Shown here: in pieces, positions 37,566 through 47,040 of the stretch
Layout: each line of letters opens with the position of its first letter
Position numbering within the stretch: the stretch's first letter is position 1
NCBI RefSeq assembly: GCF_002913225.1
Contig: NZ_PPAW01000057.1
Location: 62,001 to 126,000, forward strand
Length of the DNA stretch: 64,000 bases
Direction: 5' to 3'
Source: Campylobacter concisus
Lineage (GTDB): Bacteria > Campylobacterota > Campylobacteria > Campylobacterales > Campylobacteraceae
Notes under the pieces: model-generated
The model's input: the letters and a program-made list of their open reading frames with translations, nothing else
The model's database searches: none
Told to the model about the DNA's origin: nothing
Program-made: the position numbers and the translations under genes

Positions 37566-39476
37566 ATGCTAAAAAAACAAGCCGATACTATAAGATTTTT
37601 GTGCACTGATATGGTGCAAAACGCTAACAGCGGACACCCAGGTGCTCCTATGGGCCTAGCTGATATCATGGTAGTTTTAAGCAATTTTTTAAAACACAAC
37701 CCTAAAAATCCAAAATGGCTGAACAGAGATAGGCTCGTTTTTAGCGGTGGTCACGCATCAAGCTTGGTTTATAGCTTCTTGCACCTAAGCGGCTACGATC
37801 TAAGCCTAGACGAGCTTAAAAATTTCCGCCAACTTGGCTCAAACACTCCAGGACACCCAGAAATTCATACTCCAGGCGTTGAGATGGCTACTGGCCCGCT
37901 TGGTCAAGGCGTAGCAAATGCAGTTGGTCTAGCCATGGCAGAAAAATACGCTGCAAACGTGCTAAACGAGCCAGACAATAAAATCATCGATCATAAAATT
38001 TACTGCCTTTGCGGCGACGGCGACCTAGAAGAGGGCATAAGCTACGAGGCATGTTCGGTGGCTGGAAATTTAAGACTAGATAACCTTGTGCTCATCTATG
38101 ACTCAAACAACATCACGATCGAGGGCGACACAGCGATCGCATTTAGCGAGGATGTCAAGGCTAGGTTTGAGGCGCAGGGCTGGGAGGTCGCACGCATCGA
38201 CGGACACGACTATAACCAGATCGAATTTGCACTTGAGCAAGCTAGCGAGAAAGAGTCGCCATATCTCATAATCGCAAACACACGCATAGCACGCGGCGCA
38301 ATGGAGCTTGAGGGCAGCCACCACAGCCACGGCGCACCACTTGGCGAAGAGATCATCAAAAAGGCAAAGGTTGCAGCTGGCTTTGACCCTGAGAAGAAAT
38401 TTGTAATTGACGAGGACGTGCTTTTAAGATTTAGAGGTGCAGTTGAAAAGGGCGATCTTGAAGAGGCTATGTGGAACAAAAAGGTTGAGGCATTAAGTGC
38501 TGAGGGTAAAAATTTATTAAACTCACTTCTAAATCCAGACTTTAGCAGGCTCGAATTCCCAGACTTTAGCGATAAAAAGCTAGCCACAAGAGATACAAAC
38601 CACGTCATTTTAAATGAGATAGCTAAAAAACTCCCTGGATTTATCGGCGGTAGTGCAGATCTTGCTCCTTCAAACAAGACCGAGCTAAAGGGCATGGGCG
38701 ACTTCCCAAATGGCAAAAACATCCACTATGGCATCAGAGAACACGCCATGGCAGCTATCAACAATGGCATCGCCAGATACGGCCTTTTCTTGCCATTTTC
38801 AGCGACATTTTTCATCTTCAGCGACTATCTAAAGCCAAGTGCGAGGATAGCAGCGCTAATGGGCATCAAGCACTTTTTTGTCTTCACACACGATAGCATC
38901 GGCGTTGGCGAAGATGGTCCGACGCACCAGCCTATCGAGCAGCTTAGCACATTTAGAGCTATGCCAAATTTCTACACTTTCCGCCCAGCTGATGGCAACG
39001 AAAACGCAGCTAGCTGGCACGCGGCGCTAAATTTAAACGCTCCAAGTGCATTTGTGCTTAGCCGCCAAGGGCTTGAGCCACTTGCAAAAGGCGAATTTGG
39101 CGAGGTTAGTAACGGCGCATATCTTCTAAGCTCGGCAAAAGATGCGAAGATAACATTTATAGCAAGCGGCAGCGAGGTTTCGCTCTGCGTAAAAGCAGCT
39201 GCACTTCTAGCTGAGCAAGGTATCGGCGCAAATATCGTATCAGCGCCTTGTTTTGACCTGCTTTGCGAGCAGCCAGCTGAGTATGTGGCTAGAATTTTAG
39301 ATAAAAACACAACGATCATCGCAGTTGAGGCCGCAACTGGCTATGAGTGGTATAAATTTGCCGACGCAGTTTATGGCATGAACAGCTTTGGCGCTAGTGG
39401 CAAGGCGAACGAGCTATTTGATCACTTCGGATTTACTCCGCAAAAGCTTGCAAATTTTGCTAGCGAACTTATATAA
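37566..39476 (+). CDS. tkt: Transketolase
   Basis: The 636-residue thiamine diphosphate enzyme of the pentose phosphate pathway. Visible are NSGHPGAPMGLADI near residue 20, TGPLGQGVANAVG near 110, the cofactor motif CGDGDLEEG near 150, and the pyrimidine-domain EHAMAAINNGIARYG near 390 with the catalytic Glu. GEDGPTHQPIEQL is also present. Complete. The end is followed by TTGGGG/CCCCAA (39486-39505), a weak terminator. Confidence 0.97.
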   Translation: MLKKQADTIRFLCTDMVQNANSGHPGAPMGLADIMVVLSNFLKHNPKNPKWLNRDRLVFSGGHASSLVYSFLHLSGYDLSLDELKNFRQLGSNTPGHPEIHTPGVEMATGPLGQGVANAVGLAMAEKYAANVLNEPDNKIIDHKIYCLCGDGDLEEGISYEACSVAGNLRLDNLVLIYDSNNITIEGDTAIAFSEDVKARFEAQGWEVARIDGHDYNQIEFALEQASEKESPYLIIANTRIARGAMELEGSHHSHGAPLGEEIIKKAKVAAGFDPEKKFVIDEDVLLRFRGAVEKGDLEEAMWNKKVEALSAEGKNLLNSLLNPDFSRLEFPDFSDKKLATRDTNHVILNEIAKKLPGFIGGSADLAPSNKTELKGMGDFPNGKNIHYGIREHAMAAINNGIARYGLFLPFSATFFIFSDYLKPSARIAALMGIKHFFVFTHDSIGVGEDGPTHQPIEQLSTFRAMPNFYTFRPADGNENAASWHAALNLNAPSAFVLSRQGLEPLAKGEFGEVSNGAYLLSSAKDAKITFIASGSEVSLCVKAAALLAEQGIGANIVSAPCFDLLCEQPAEYVARILDKNTTIIAVEAATGYEWYKFADAVYGMNSFGASGKANELFDHFGFTPQKLANFASELI

Positions 39477-39534
39477 AATTTAACTTTGGGGAGTAAAATC
39501 CCCAACTGCAATCTACAATCAAAAAAGGCATTTT

Positions 39535-40329
39535 ATGGAAATTTCTCACGTTATCGTTTTGGCCTTGGTGCAAGGCATAAGCGAGTTTTTGCCGATATCT
39601 AGCTCGGCTCATCTCATCTTGGTGCCAAAGCTACTTGGCTGGCCAGATCAAGGGCTTGCTTTTGACGTGGCAGTGCATGTTGGTACGCTAAGCGCGATAC
39701 TTTTTTATTTTAAAGATACGATTTTTAAGCTACTTCGCGACTTTTTTGCCTCGATCGCGCAACGAAAGATGGTGGGCGATAGCCTGCTTGTCTGGTGCGT
39801 GGGATTTGCCACTATCCCAGTGGGGATTTTTGGACTTTTGTTTAACAACGTGATTGAAGAGTACGCAAGAAGCGGCGTTGTGATCGCTGTTACTACGATC
39901 GTCTTTGGCATCGCACTTTACTTTGCTGATCTTCGCTCAACAAACAAAAGCGAATACGAAATGACCATAAAATTTGCTCTCATCATCGGTTTAGCGCAGG
40001 CTGTGGCGCTCATCCCTGGCGTCTCAAGATCAGGCATAACGATGACAGCGGCACTTTTTTTAGGATTTAGCCACAAAGGCAGTGCAAATTTCTCATTTTT
40101 ACTTTCGATACCTGTCATCATCCTAGCTGGCGGACTTGAGAGCATCAAGCTTATAAAAGATCCAAACGCCTTGCCATGGAGCGACATCGCCCTTGGCGTC
40201 ATCATAAGTGCAGTTAGTGCTTATATCTGCGTGAAGCTATTTATGGGGATCATCTCAAGGATCAGGATGCTACCTTTTGTCATTTACCGCTTGATCTTGG
40301 GTGCGTTTTTGCTCTATCTGTTTTTATAA
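39535..40329 (+). CDS. uppP: Undecaprenyl-diphosphatase UppP (BacA family)
   Basis: The 264-residue protein with about eight membrane segments recycles undecaprenyl diphosphate to the monophosphate for cell-wall synthesis. The catalytic motifs are QGISEFLPISSSAHL (residues 14-28) and IPGVSRSGITM (near 160). Its activity confers bacitracin tolerance in known members. Confidence 0.96.
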   Translation: MEISHVIVLALVQGISEFLPISSSAHLILVPKLLGWPDQGLAFDVAVHVGTLSAILFYFKDTIFKLLRDFFASIAQRKMVGDSLLVWCVGFATIPVGIFGLLFNNVIEEYARSGVVIAVTTIVFGIALYFADLRSTNKSEYEMTIKFALIIGLAQAVALIPGVSRSGITMTAALFLGFSHKGSANFSFLLSIPVIILAGGLESIKLIKDPNALPWSDIALGVIISAVSAYICVKLFMGIISRIRMLPFVIYRLILGAFLLYLFL

Positions 40330-40345
40330 ATTTAAGTTGTAAAAG

Positions 40346-40403
40346 GGCTAGGTTGGATAGACCTAGCCAAAATGATAAATTTGCCAAAAAGCTTGGCAAA
40401 TTT
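40346..40403. terminator. Two inverted repeats between uppP and a convergent gene
   Basis: GGCTAGGT/ACCTAGCC (40346-40368) and AAATTTGCCAA/TTGGCAAATTT (40377-40403) can each stop transcription. The second abuts the stop codon of the minus-strand gene. Confidence 0.65.
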
Positions 40404-41640
40404 ACTCCTCTTTTTTATCTTTTTTTATGACGTTTATGAAGTCTTTTGCAGCCTGATATGCTCTGTCGCCAAATTTCTTAGCTTCTGTTTTTATATCCAT
40501 TTGTTTGATATCTTCAAGCTTGTCGTTCGCCTTTTTCTCAAACTCCGCGATATCTTGTTTGAGGCCTTCAAGCTTATCATTAGCGTCAAAATTTAGCTTT
40601 AGCTTTTTGCTCTTGTCATTTAGCTCTTGCTTTAGGGCTTCAAATTTATTGTTCGCTTCGCTCACAAGCTTTGCAACGCCGTTTGACTTTAGCTCTTCAA
40701 GCCTTGAGCTGATCTGCTCTATCGCTTGATCGCTTATGCGTTTAAATTTTGCTAGGTTTGTGTCAAGCTCGCTATTTATCACGCTTTCGATCTCGCTTTT
40801 AGCTACGCCATCAAATTCGTTTTCAAGCTCTTTAAGAAGCGCTATAAACTCTTCATCCACGTTTTTTAAATTTAAAAGCTGTGAGTTTAGCCTTAGCTCG
40901 TCCGGGGCAAATTTAGCCTCATCTTTTAGCTTTTCAATAGCTCTTAAAATGCCATCTCTAGTGCCATTTATCGCGCCTTTTATGAGCTCTTTTGCAAAGA
41001 TATGCCCCTCATTTGCTAAATTTCCAGCTGCACTGATGATATTTTTTGAAATTTCAAACATTCGCTCTTTGCTAAACTCCCCGCCTCTTATCGCAGAATA
41101 GGTCATATTTTTAGCTATCGCGCCAGCGGTCTCTTCTACGTCCTTTGCGCCCTCAAGCGTCGTTAAAAAGGCGATTTGAGCGCTCTCTTTTAAGATGCCA
41201 AGCATTCTCGTTTCTCTAATGATCGCATTGTTTAAAAGCTCTAAAATTTCCTCTTTTTCGCCAAAATTTCTATCTTTTACGACCTCTTCAGCCGCTTCAA
41301 ATGAAATTTTTAGCCTATTTTTTATCTCTTCACGCTTTGCCTCGATGGCTCTATTTATCTCATCTCTTTTATCAAATAGCTCATAAAGCTCCTTCTCTTC
41401 GCCACTAACTAGAGCTTGATTTATCCCCTCCATCGCGCTTTTTAGATTTTTAGCATTTATGAGGCTCTCTTTGTCCATCTTGTCGTAAAGCTCGTTCATC
41501 TTTTGCTTCAAAAGATCAGGCAGTGCGTTTTCATCTTTGTCTGAGACATCCTTAAAAAAGTCGTTGCAAAGAGCCTTTATGCTAGTTAGTAGCCCCTCGC
41601 TCTCTTTATAATCACGTAAATTTTGTTCAAGTTTATCCAT
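40402..41640 (-). CDS. Long helical coiled-coil protein of unknown function
   Basis: The 412-residue, highly charged cytoplasmic protein has no signal peptide and no membrane segment. It is almost entirely helical, with heptad-like stretches at about 70-120 and 255-400. A less charged middle (about 160-235) has repeated EISKNIISAAGNLANEGHIF-type amphipathic segments. The end is KDFINVIKKDKKEE. The C-terminal third resembles apolipoprotein or LEA-like repeats in style only. I do not recognise the family. An HP0495-like gene lies 9 bases upstream. Confidence 0.7.
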   Translation of the reverse strand: MDKLEQNLRDYKESEGLLTSIKALCNDFFKDVSDKDENALPDLLKQKMNELYDKMDKESLINAKNLKSAMEGINQALVSGEEKELYELFDKRDEINRAIEAKREEIKNRLKISFEAAEEVVKDRNFGEKEEILELLNNAIIRETRMLGILKESAQIAFLTTLEGAKDVEETAGAIAKNMTYSAIRGGEFSKERMFEISKNIISAAGNLANEGHIFAKELIKGAINGTRDGILRAIEKLKDEAKFAPDELRLNSQLLNLKNVDEEFIALLKELENEFDGVAKSEIESVINSELDTNLAKFKRISDQAIEQISSRLEELKSNGVAKLVSEANNKFEALKQELNDKSKKLKLNFDANDKLEGLKQDIAEFEKKANDKLEDIKQMDIKTEAKKFGDRAYQAAKDFINVIKKDKKEE

Positions 41641-41649
41641 ATTTTTGCC

Positions 41650-41916
41650 TTATAAAACGTATTTTGCTTCGTGTTTTAGCGCTGAAAATATCTCCAGCCT
41701 CTCTTCTTCGCTTAAAACTAGCACGGCTAGATCGTAGCTCGCGTACTTTTTATCCTTGCTAAATTTTGAAAAAACTAGCTTAAATTCTCTATCTTTTACT
41801 ATCTCTTTTACCTTCTCTTCGGCATTTACGCCAGCGTCAAAGATCGCCTTATACTCCCAGTGTGTTGGGTAGTCGATTTTTGCCTTTTTGTTATTTAGAT
41901 CGCATATATTCGCCAC
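41650..41916 (-). CDS. HP0495/YbeD-type DUF493 family protein
   Basis: This small 88-residue ACT-like ferredoxin-fold protein begins [20 protein letters not shown] and has the WEYKAIF and [10 protein letters not shown] strands of the family. Function unknown; proposed to be regulatory. It overlaps moaC by 26 bases. Confidence 0.75.
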   Translation of the reverse strand: MANICDLNNKKAKIDYPTHWEYKAIFDAGVNAEEKVKEIVKDREFKLVFSKFSKDKKYASYDLAVLVLSEEERLEIFSALKHEAKYVL

Positions 41917-42364
41917 TTTTGCCTCCTGTTTTGCTCTCTAGCACGATGTTACTGATCTCCATACCTTTATCTATGGCTTTTACCATGTCGTAAATGGTTA
42001 AAAGTCCCACGCTCACGCCTGTTAGCGCCTCCATCTCAACGCCTGTTTTGCCCTCTATCTTGACACTCACGTAAAGCTTAAAAGCGCAAATTTCAGGCAG
42101 CTCCTCGATGTCACAATCCACACCCAAAATGGCTAGTGGATGGCACATAGGTATTAGCTCGCTTGTCTTTTTAGCGCCCATTATCGCAGCGACGACGGCT
42201 GTTTGGATGACTGGGCCTTTTTTGCCTGTATTTTCTTTGATCGCCTTAAAAGCATCTTTGCTCATTTTGATGATCCCGCTAGCAGTTGCTACTCTTTTTG
42301 TGGGATCTTTTGGGCTTACATCGACCATCTTTGGACGGTCTTTTTCATCTAAATGTGTTAGCAT
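41891..42364 (-). CDS. moaC: Cyclic pyranopterin monophosphate synthase MoaC
   Basis: The 157-residue enzyme of molybdenum cofactor synthesis makes cyclic pyranopterin monophosphate. Family marks: [18 protein letters not shown] near residue 14, the active-site [10 protein letters not shown] near 77, and [26 protein letters not shown] near 113. Complete. Probably co-transcribed with the two genes downstream. Confidence 0.96.
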   Translation of the reverse strand: MLTHLDEKDRPKMVDVSPKDPTKRVATASGIIKMSKDAFKAIKENTGKKGPVIQTAVVAAIMGAKKTSELIPMCHPLAILGVDCDIEELPEICAFKLYVSVKIEGKTGVEMEALTGVSVGLLTIYDMVKAIDKGMEISNIVLESKTGGKSGEYMRSK

Positions 42365-42784
42365 TATCTCTCCTTTTTTTGGTGGATTATAGCCTATTTA
42401 AGCAAATTTAAGTTATCAGCAAATTTAAGCAAAAAAATATCAAAAATCTAAAATTTAAGCTTTGCTCAAAACACAAGAGCGATTTTTCATTTCTTAATAT
42501 AATTATCTAATTTAAATAATTTTTTTAAAAAAATATTTATAATTTAAATTTTAATGCATAAAATACCTAAAATACGAACTTTCATAGATAATAAATTTTA
42601 TCAAAAGTATATTTCTATCCGTTAAATTCCAAAGTCTATTTATTGTAAATAGCAAAATTTAAAAAAAATTATTGATATTTTTCTTTAAAAGCTTAAGAAA
42701 ACAAATTAACTTCTAATTTGCTTTTAAGATATGAATATGTATATTTTTGTTAATTTTAAATTTACGATGAAAGCAACCTAGATA
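42365..42784. other. Divergent spacer upstream of the nos cluster
   Basis: This 420 bp, very AT-rich region has no gene. It holds two inverted repeats: CTATTTA/TAAATAG (42636-42652), and CAAATTA/TAATTTG (42702-42720) with imperfect extension to 42692-42728. The second lies about 57 bases before the first nos-cluster gene. No clean NssR/FNR-type TTAAC-N4-GTTAA or TTGAT-N4-ATCAA site was found. Confidence 0.6.
42692..42728 (+). promoter_or_regulatory. Inverted repeat upstream of the nos cluster
   Basis: CTTAAGAAAACAAATTA faces TAATTTGCTTTTAAG across ACTTC. This is a candidate operator or leader hairpin. Confidence 0.4.
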
Positions 42785-43603
42785 ATGAAATTTCTGCTAT
42801 GTCTTAGCTTATCTTTGATGGCGCTTTTTGCTGAGGATAAAGGCTGTTTTGTCGATGAAAATAGTCAAAACATCATCTTTGTAAAAGATGGCGAGACAAA
42901 AAGCCTAGGACTAAAGGAGAAAATTTACAAAGATCAAAGATGTGCTTTTGATGAGAGCTCTTTTTACGTTGCAAATTTAAACAACGAGATCGTAAAGGTA
43001 GCTAGCGAGAAGGAATTTTTATTTGCTCTGCCAAATGTTGGCTGTAAGGTTTCAAATATCTTGCTAGATAAAGAGAAAATTTACGTCGCTTGCGATATGG
43101 CAAATGTCGTAACGATCGCCATTTTTGACAAGAGTTCTAAAAAATTTATATCAAAAAATTTTAACAATGTTTATAAAATTTCTAGCTTTTTATCGCTTGG
43201 CGAGGGAGTGTTTTTTACAAGCTTTAATGGCAAGGCGTTTTTGCTTGATAGCAAGCTTAACGCAAAAGAGCAAAAAAGCGTTGGCTTTGCGCCAGTGAGT
43301 GCCTGTAAATTTAGCGATGATGAAATTTTCATAGGCTTTAGAAACGGAGAAATTTTAGATCTTAAAAGTGGAGCTAAAAAGCAAGTTTTAAGATCTAAAA
43401 TTTCAGCTCTTGCTTGCGCGGGAGATGAGGTTTTAGTAGCTGGCGAGGACGGAGTGATCTATAAATTTGACAAAAGCTTTAAGCTAAAGGGCAAAAAAGA
43501 GCTTTTTAGCGGCGAGATAAAAGAAATTTTTATAGATAAAAACGTGCTTGTTGGCGTGGATCTAGGTAATAAGACAAAGAGTTTAGAGATAAATTCATTT
43601 TAA
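42785..43603 (+). CDS. Periplasmic beta-propeller-like protein heading the nos cluster
   Basis: The 272-residue exported protein has a signal peptide (residues 1-16, ending LFA). A series of short repeats follows, of the type KISSFLSLGEGVFFTSFNGK and ISALACAGDEVLVAGEDGVIYKFD, like WD40/quinoprotein blades. It ends 12 bases before nosZ. It resembles in style the NapL protein of Campylobacter nitrate reductase operons. A role in maturation or electron transfer to NosZ is inferred from context only. Confidence 0.65.
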   Translation: MKFLLCLSLSLMALFAEDKGCFVDENSQNIIFVKDGETKSLGLKEKIYKDQRCAFDESSFYVANLNNEIVKVASEKEFLFALPNVGCKVSNILLDKEKIYVACDMANVVTIAIFDKSSKKFISKNFNNVYKISSFLSLGEGVFFTSFNGKAFLLDSKLNAKEQKSVGFAPVSACKFSDDEIFIGFRNGEILDLKSGAKKQVLRSKISALACAGDEVLVAGEDGVIYKFDKSFKLKGKKELFSGEIKEIFIDKNVLVGVDLGNKTKSLEINSF

Positions 43604-43615
43604 AAAGGAGAGTAA

Positions 43616-46204
43616 ATGCAAAAGTTATTTTGTGTCGCAAGTGCTGCACTGCTTGGGCTATCTTTAACTGCTGCTTGTGCTGCTAGTAGTGACCTTGAAA
43701 AAGTCATGAAAGAGCGCGGGCTAAGCGAAAAAGATGTCCTTGCAGCTGCTAAGACTTACCAGCCAAGCGGTAAAAAAGATGATTTCATCGTCTTTTCATC
43801 TGGCGGGCAGAGTGGTCAAGTGTTAGTTTATGGCGTTCCGTCGATGAGAATTTACAAATACATCGGCGTTTTCACCCCAGAGCCTTGGCAAGGATATGGC
43901 TATGACGATGAGTCAAAAGCTGTTTTAAAACAAGGCAACATCAGGGGTAAAGAGATAACTTGGGGCGATACACACCACCCAAATTTCACTGAGAAAAATG
44001 GTGAGTATGTTGGTGATTATCTATTTATCAACGACAAGGCAAACCCAAGGATCGCTGTTATAAATTTAAAAGACTTTGAGACAACTCAAATGGTCGTAAA
44101 CCCTATCATGAAGAGTGAGCACGGCGGTAGCTTCATCACTCCAAACAGCGAGTATGTCATCGAAGCTAGCCAGTACGCAGCTCCACTTGATGACAACTAC
44201 CACTCAATGGACGACTACGAAGCCGTTTATAGAGGCGCTGTGACATTTTGGAAATTTGACTATCCAAAAGGCAAGATCGACGAGAAAGCATCTTTCTCTC
44301 TTGAGCTTCCTCCATACTGGCAAGACCTAAGCGACGCTGGTAAGGGCGAGAGCTACGGCTGGGGCTTTACAAACTCAATAAATAGCGAGATGTATACAGG
44401 TGGTATCGAAAAAGGTCTTCCTCCATTTGAGGCAGGTGCTAGTAGAAATGACACCGACTTCTTACACGTTTATAACTGGCAAATTTTAGAAAAACTTGCA
44501 CAAGACAAGAAAAACTACAAAGTTATAAATGGTCATAGAGTGATCACGATAGAAGCTGCTGTAAAAGCTGGAGCACTATTTTTGATCCCAGAGTCAAAGA
44601 GCCCACACGGTTGTGACGTAACACCAGATGGTAGATACATCATCGTTGGCGGTAAGCTTGATACTCACGCATCAGTTTATGACTTTAAAAAGATCAAAGA
44701 GCTAATCGACAAAAAAGAGTACGCTGGCACTGACCCATACGGCATACCTATCTTAGATAGAGAAAAGACAATGCACGGACAAGTCGAACTTGGCCTTGGA
44801 CCACTGCATACATCATTTGACTCACAAGATGGCGTAGTCTATACTTCACTTTACGTTGATAGCCAAATCGTAAAATGGGACTACAAAAATTTAAAAGTAC
44901 TTGATAAAGTAAATGTTCATTACAACATTGGTCACCTTGACACAATGGAGGGCAAATCAGCAAAACCAGTTGGCAAATATGCAATCGCTCTTGATAAACT
45001 TTCAATCGATCGCTTCAACCCAGTTGGCCCACTCCATCCACAAAACCACCAGTTAATAGACATCAATGGTCCAAAAATGGAGCTAATCTATGATATGCCT
45101 ATCCCACTTGGTGAGCCACACGACGTTGTCTCAATAGCTGCTAGCAAGCTAACTCCAGCGCTTACTTACAACATGGGTACAAACTCAAGAACAGGCGAGG
45201 CTAGCCCATTTGCAACCCTAGCTGGTCAAGAAAGAGTTGAGAGAAACGGCAAAAACGTAACTGTCTATGCGACAATGATCAGAAGCCACATCAACCCAGA
45301 GCACATCGAGGTAAATAAAGGCGATAACGTAACTATCCACTTAACAAACCTAGAGCGCGCTCAAGATGAGACTCACGGCTTTGGCATCGACCTTTACAAC
45401 ATCCACGCTTCACTTGAGCCTGGCAAAACTGCTTCAGTAAATTTCGTAGCTGATATGGAAGGCGTCTTCCCATACTACTGCACCGAGTTTTGTTCAGCAC
45501 TTCACCTAGAGATGATGGGTTACTTACTTGTTAAAGATCCAAATAAAAAATATGAATCTGCAAAAAATAGCAAGCTAAAAACTCTAAGCCCAGAGGCTCT
45601 AAAAGCTGAGTACGACAAAGTAATCGCAACTAACAAAGCAACTGATGATGTTATCCAAGAGGTTGTTAAATACCTAAAAGAGAAACATTATGAGAAATAT
45701 CCAAAAGTAAAAGCTTTGGTTGATGACGCACTTGATCAATATGGCCACATCAAAGAGGTAAAAGCTAAAGCTGACGAAGCTTACAAAAAAGGCGACGTAA
45801 ATGGCGCTATCCTTTGGGAGTACCAAGTATGGCAATATATGGTTAAAACTGCCGACGTTGGCCTAAGAGCTAAAAACAACCTAGCTAAAGAGATCGCAAC
45901 TCCGATGAGCCCAGCTGCTGCAAAAGGCGAAGAAGCTTATCTAAAAGGCGGATGTAATGGTTGCCACGTCATCGGTCAAGTAAGCTCAGGCCCAGACTTA
46001 ACTGGCGTCTTGCTAAGACATGAAAACGGCGAAAAATGGGTAGCAGACTTCATAAAAGACCCTGCTAAATTCTATAACGACGACTACGTTAAAGCGATGA
46101 TTGACTTCTTTAAACTTAGAATGCCAAATCAGCACATGAGTGACGAAGAGATCAAAAATATTATCCAGTATCTAAAATGGATAGACGAAAACGCAGGCAT
46201 GTAG
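43616..46204 (+). CDS. nosZ: Nitrous oxide reductase, clade II with C-terminal cytochrome c domain
   Basis: The 862-residue periplasmic enzyme reduces N2O to N2. It has a Sec-type signal peptide (ending LTAACA), not a Tat signal, which is characteristic of clade II. The seven-bladed propeller that holds CuZ covers about residues 50-530. The CuA domain follows, with ligands C622, C626, H630 and M633 in CTEFCSALHLEMM. A fused mono-heme domain has CNGCH at residues 780-784. This is the Wolinella-type cNosZ layout. AGGAG precedes the ATG. A double hairpin separates it from nosB. Confidence 0.97.
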   Translation: MQKLFCVASAALLGLSLTAACAASSDLEKVMKERGLSEKDVLAAAKTYQPSGKKDDFIVFSSGGQSGQVLVYGVPSMRIYKYIGVFTPEPWQGYGYDDESKAVLKQGNIRGKEITWGDTHHPNFTEKNGEYVGDYLFINDKANPRIAVINLKDFETTQMVVNPIMKSEHGGSFITPNSEYVIEASQYAAPLDDNYHSMDDYEAVYRGAVTFWKFDYPKGKIDEKASFSLELPPYWQDLSDAGKGESYGWGFTNSINSEMYTGGIEKGLPPFEAGASRNDTDFLHVYNWQILEKLAQDKKNYKVINGHRVITIEAAVKAGALFLIPESKSPHGCDVTPDGRYIIVGGKLDTHASVYDFKKIKELIDKKEYAGTDPYGIPILDREKTMHGQVELGLGPLHTSFDSQDGVVYTSLYVDSQIVKWDYKNLKVLDKVNVHYNIGHLDTMEGKSAKPVGKYAIALDKLSIDRFNPVGPLHPQNHQLIDINGPKMELIYDMPIPLGEPHDVVSIAASKLTPALTYNMGTNSRTGEASPFATLAGQERVERNGKNVTVYATMIRSHINPEHIEVNKGDNVTIHLTNLERAQDETHGFGIDLYNIHASLEPGKTASVNFVADMEGVFPYYCTEFCSALHLEMMGYLLVKDPNKKYESAKNSKLKTLSPEALKAEYDKVIATNKATDDVIQEVVKYLKEKHYEKYPKVKALVDDALDQYGHIKEVKAKADEAYKKGDVNGAILWEYQVWQYMVKTADVGLRAKNNLAKEIATPMSPAAAKGEEAYLKGGCNGCHVIGQVSSGPDLTGVLLRHENGEKWVADFIKDPAKFYNDDYVKAMIDFFKLRMPNQHMSDEEIKNIIQYLKWIDENAGM

Positions 46205-46208
46205 TTTT

Positions 46209-46228
46209 AAGGGGCATTTTGCCCCTTT
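46209..46228 (+). terminator. Hairpin after nosZ, partial terminator or processing site
   Basis: AAGGGGC/GCCCCTT with a 5-base loop and a TTTT end. Genes downstream belong to the same pathway, so read-through is expected. Confidence 0.6.
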
Positions 46229-46273
46229 TAAATTTTAAAATTTAACTTTTGCTAGGTTAAATTTTAAAATTTA
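46229..46273 (+). repeat. Perfect 18 bp inverted repeat between nosZ and nosB
   Basis: TAAATTTTAAAATTTAAC and its exact complement flank a 9-base loop. The right arm ends just before the AAAGGAGAG ribosome-binding site of nosB. Confidence 0.75.
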
Positions 46274-46284
46274 AAGGAGAGATT

Positions 46285-47040
46285 ATGAGCAAATATAAAA
46301 TTTATACCATTGTTGCACTTATCATCATGAGCGTTTGTTTTACTCTGCCAGTCCTTGGCTGGCATGGAGCAAAGGAGCGTATAGCTAACGGCGACGAGCT
46401 ACCATCTTATGCTTACACTATCTACGATCTTTATAGCTCATTTCAGTATAAAAACCACCTTTTACCAAAAGAGGTAGCAAGTGATCTTCATAAGATGATC
46501 GAGCAAAAAGCAGAGATCGGCACGCCATCTTTTCCTATCTGGTACGTATCTCTTGAAGCACCAAACTATCCAAAGGCAGCCTTTCCAGATGGCATACCTG
46601 TCTATTTTCACGTAGATGGATATAGTGGCGACGTGCACGAGATGAATACGATAAACCACTACATCGGCATGTATCCTATGGAGCATGGCGGCAATGTCGA
46701 GCGAGCGATCGCACCTTATTATCTACTCATCGCCACACTTTGCATGCTTGCGTTTTTATACTATGACGGTAAATTTAACTCACTTCTCATGGTGCCAACC
46801 ATCATTGCACCTGTGCTATTTATGAGCGCATTTGTGGGCTGGCTATACTGGTATGGACACAATATGCAAGAGTGGGGCGCCTTTAAGATCAAGCCATTTA
46901 TGCCAACAGTCTTAGGCGATGGTAGCGTGGCGCACTTTACAACGCACTCGTACCCAACTATCGGCTTTTGGGTGATGATGGTGATGAGCGTGCTTTGCAT
47001 ACTTGCGGTATTTTCAAAGAAAAAAGAGCTAAATGCGTAA
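46285..47040 (+). CDS. nosB: NosB membrane protein
   Basis: The 251-residue protein has about five membrane segments (one N-terminal, then four in residues 145-245) and a periplasmic loop with conserved His and Trp. Position directly after nosZ and before nosD matches NosB of epsilonproteobacterial nos clusters, a protein of unknown mechanism needed for N2O respiration in some clade II organisms. The call rests mainly on gene order. It overlaps nosD by 8 bases. Confidence 0.75.
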   Translation: MSKYKIYTIVALIIMSVCFTLPVLGWHGAKERIANGDELPSYAYTIYDLYSSFQYKNHLLPKEVASDLHKMIEQKAEIGTPSFPIWYVSLEAPNYPKAAFPDGIPVYFHVDGYSGDVHEMNTINHYIGMYPMEHGGNVERAIAPYYLLIATLCMLAFLYYDGKFNSLLMVPTIIAPVLFMSAFVGWLYWYGHNMQEWGAFKIKPFMPTVLGDGSVAHFTTHSYPTIGFWVMMVMSVLCILAVFSKKKELNA

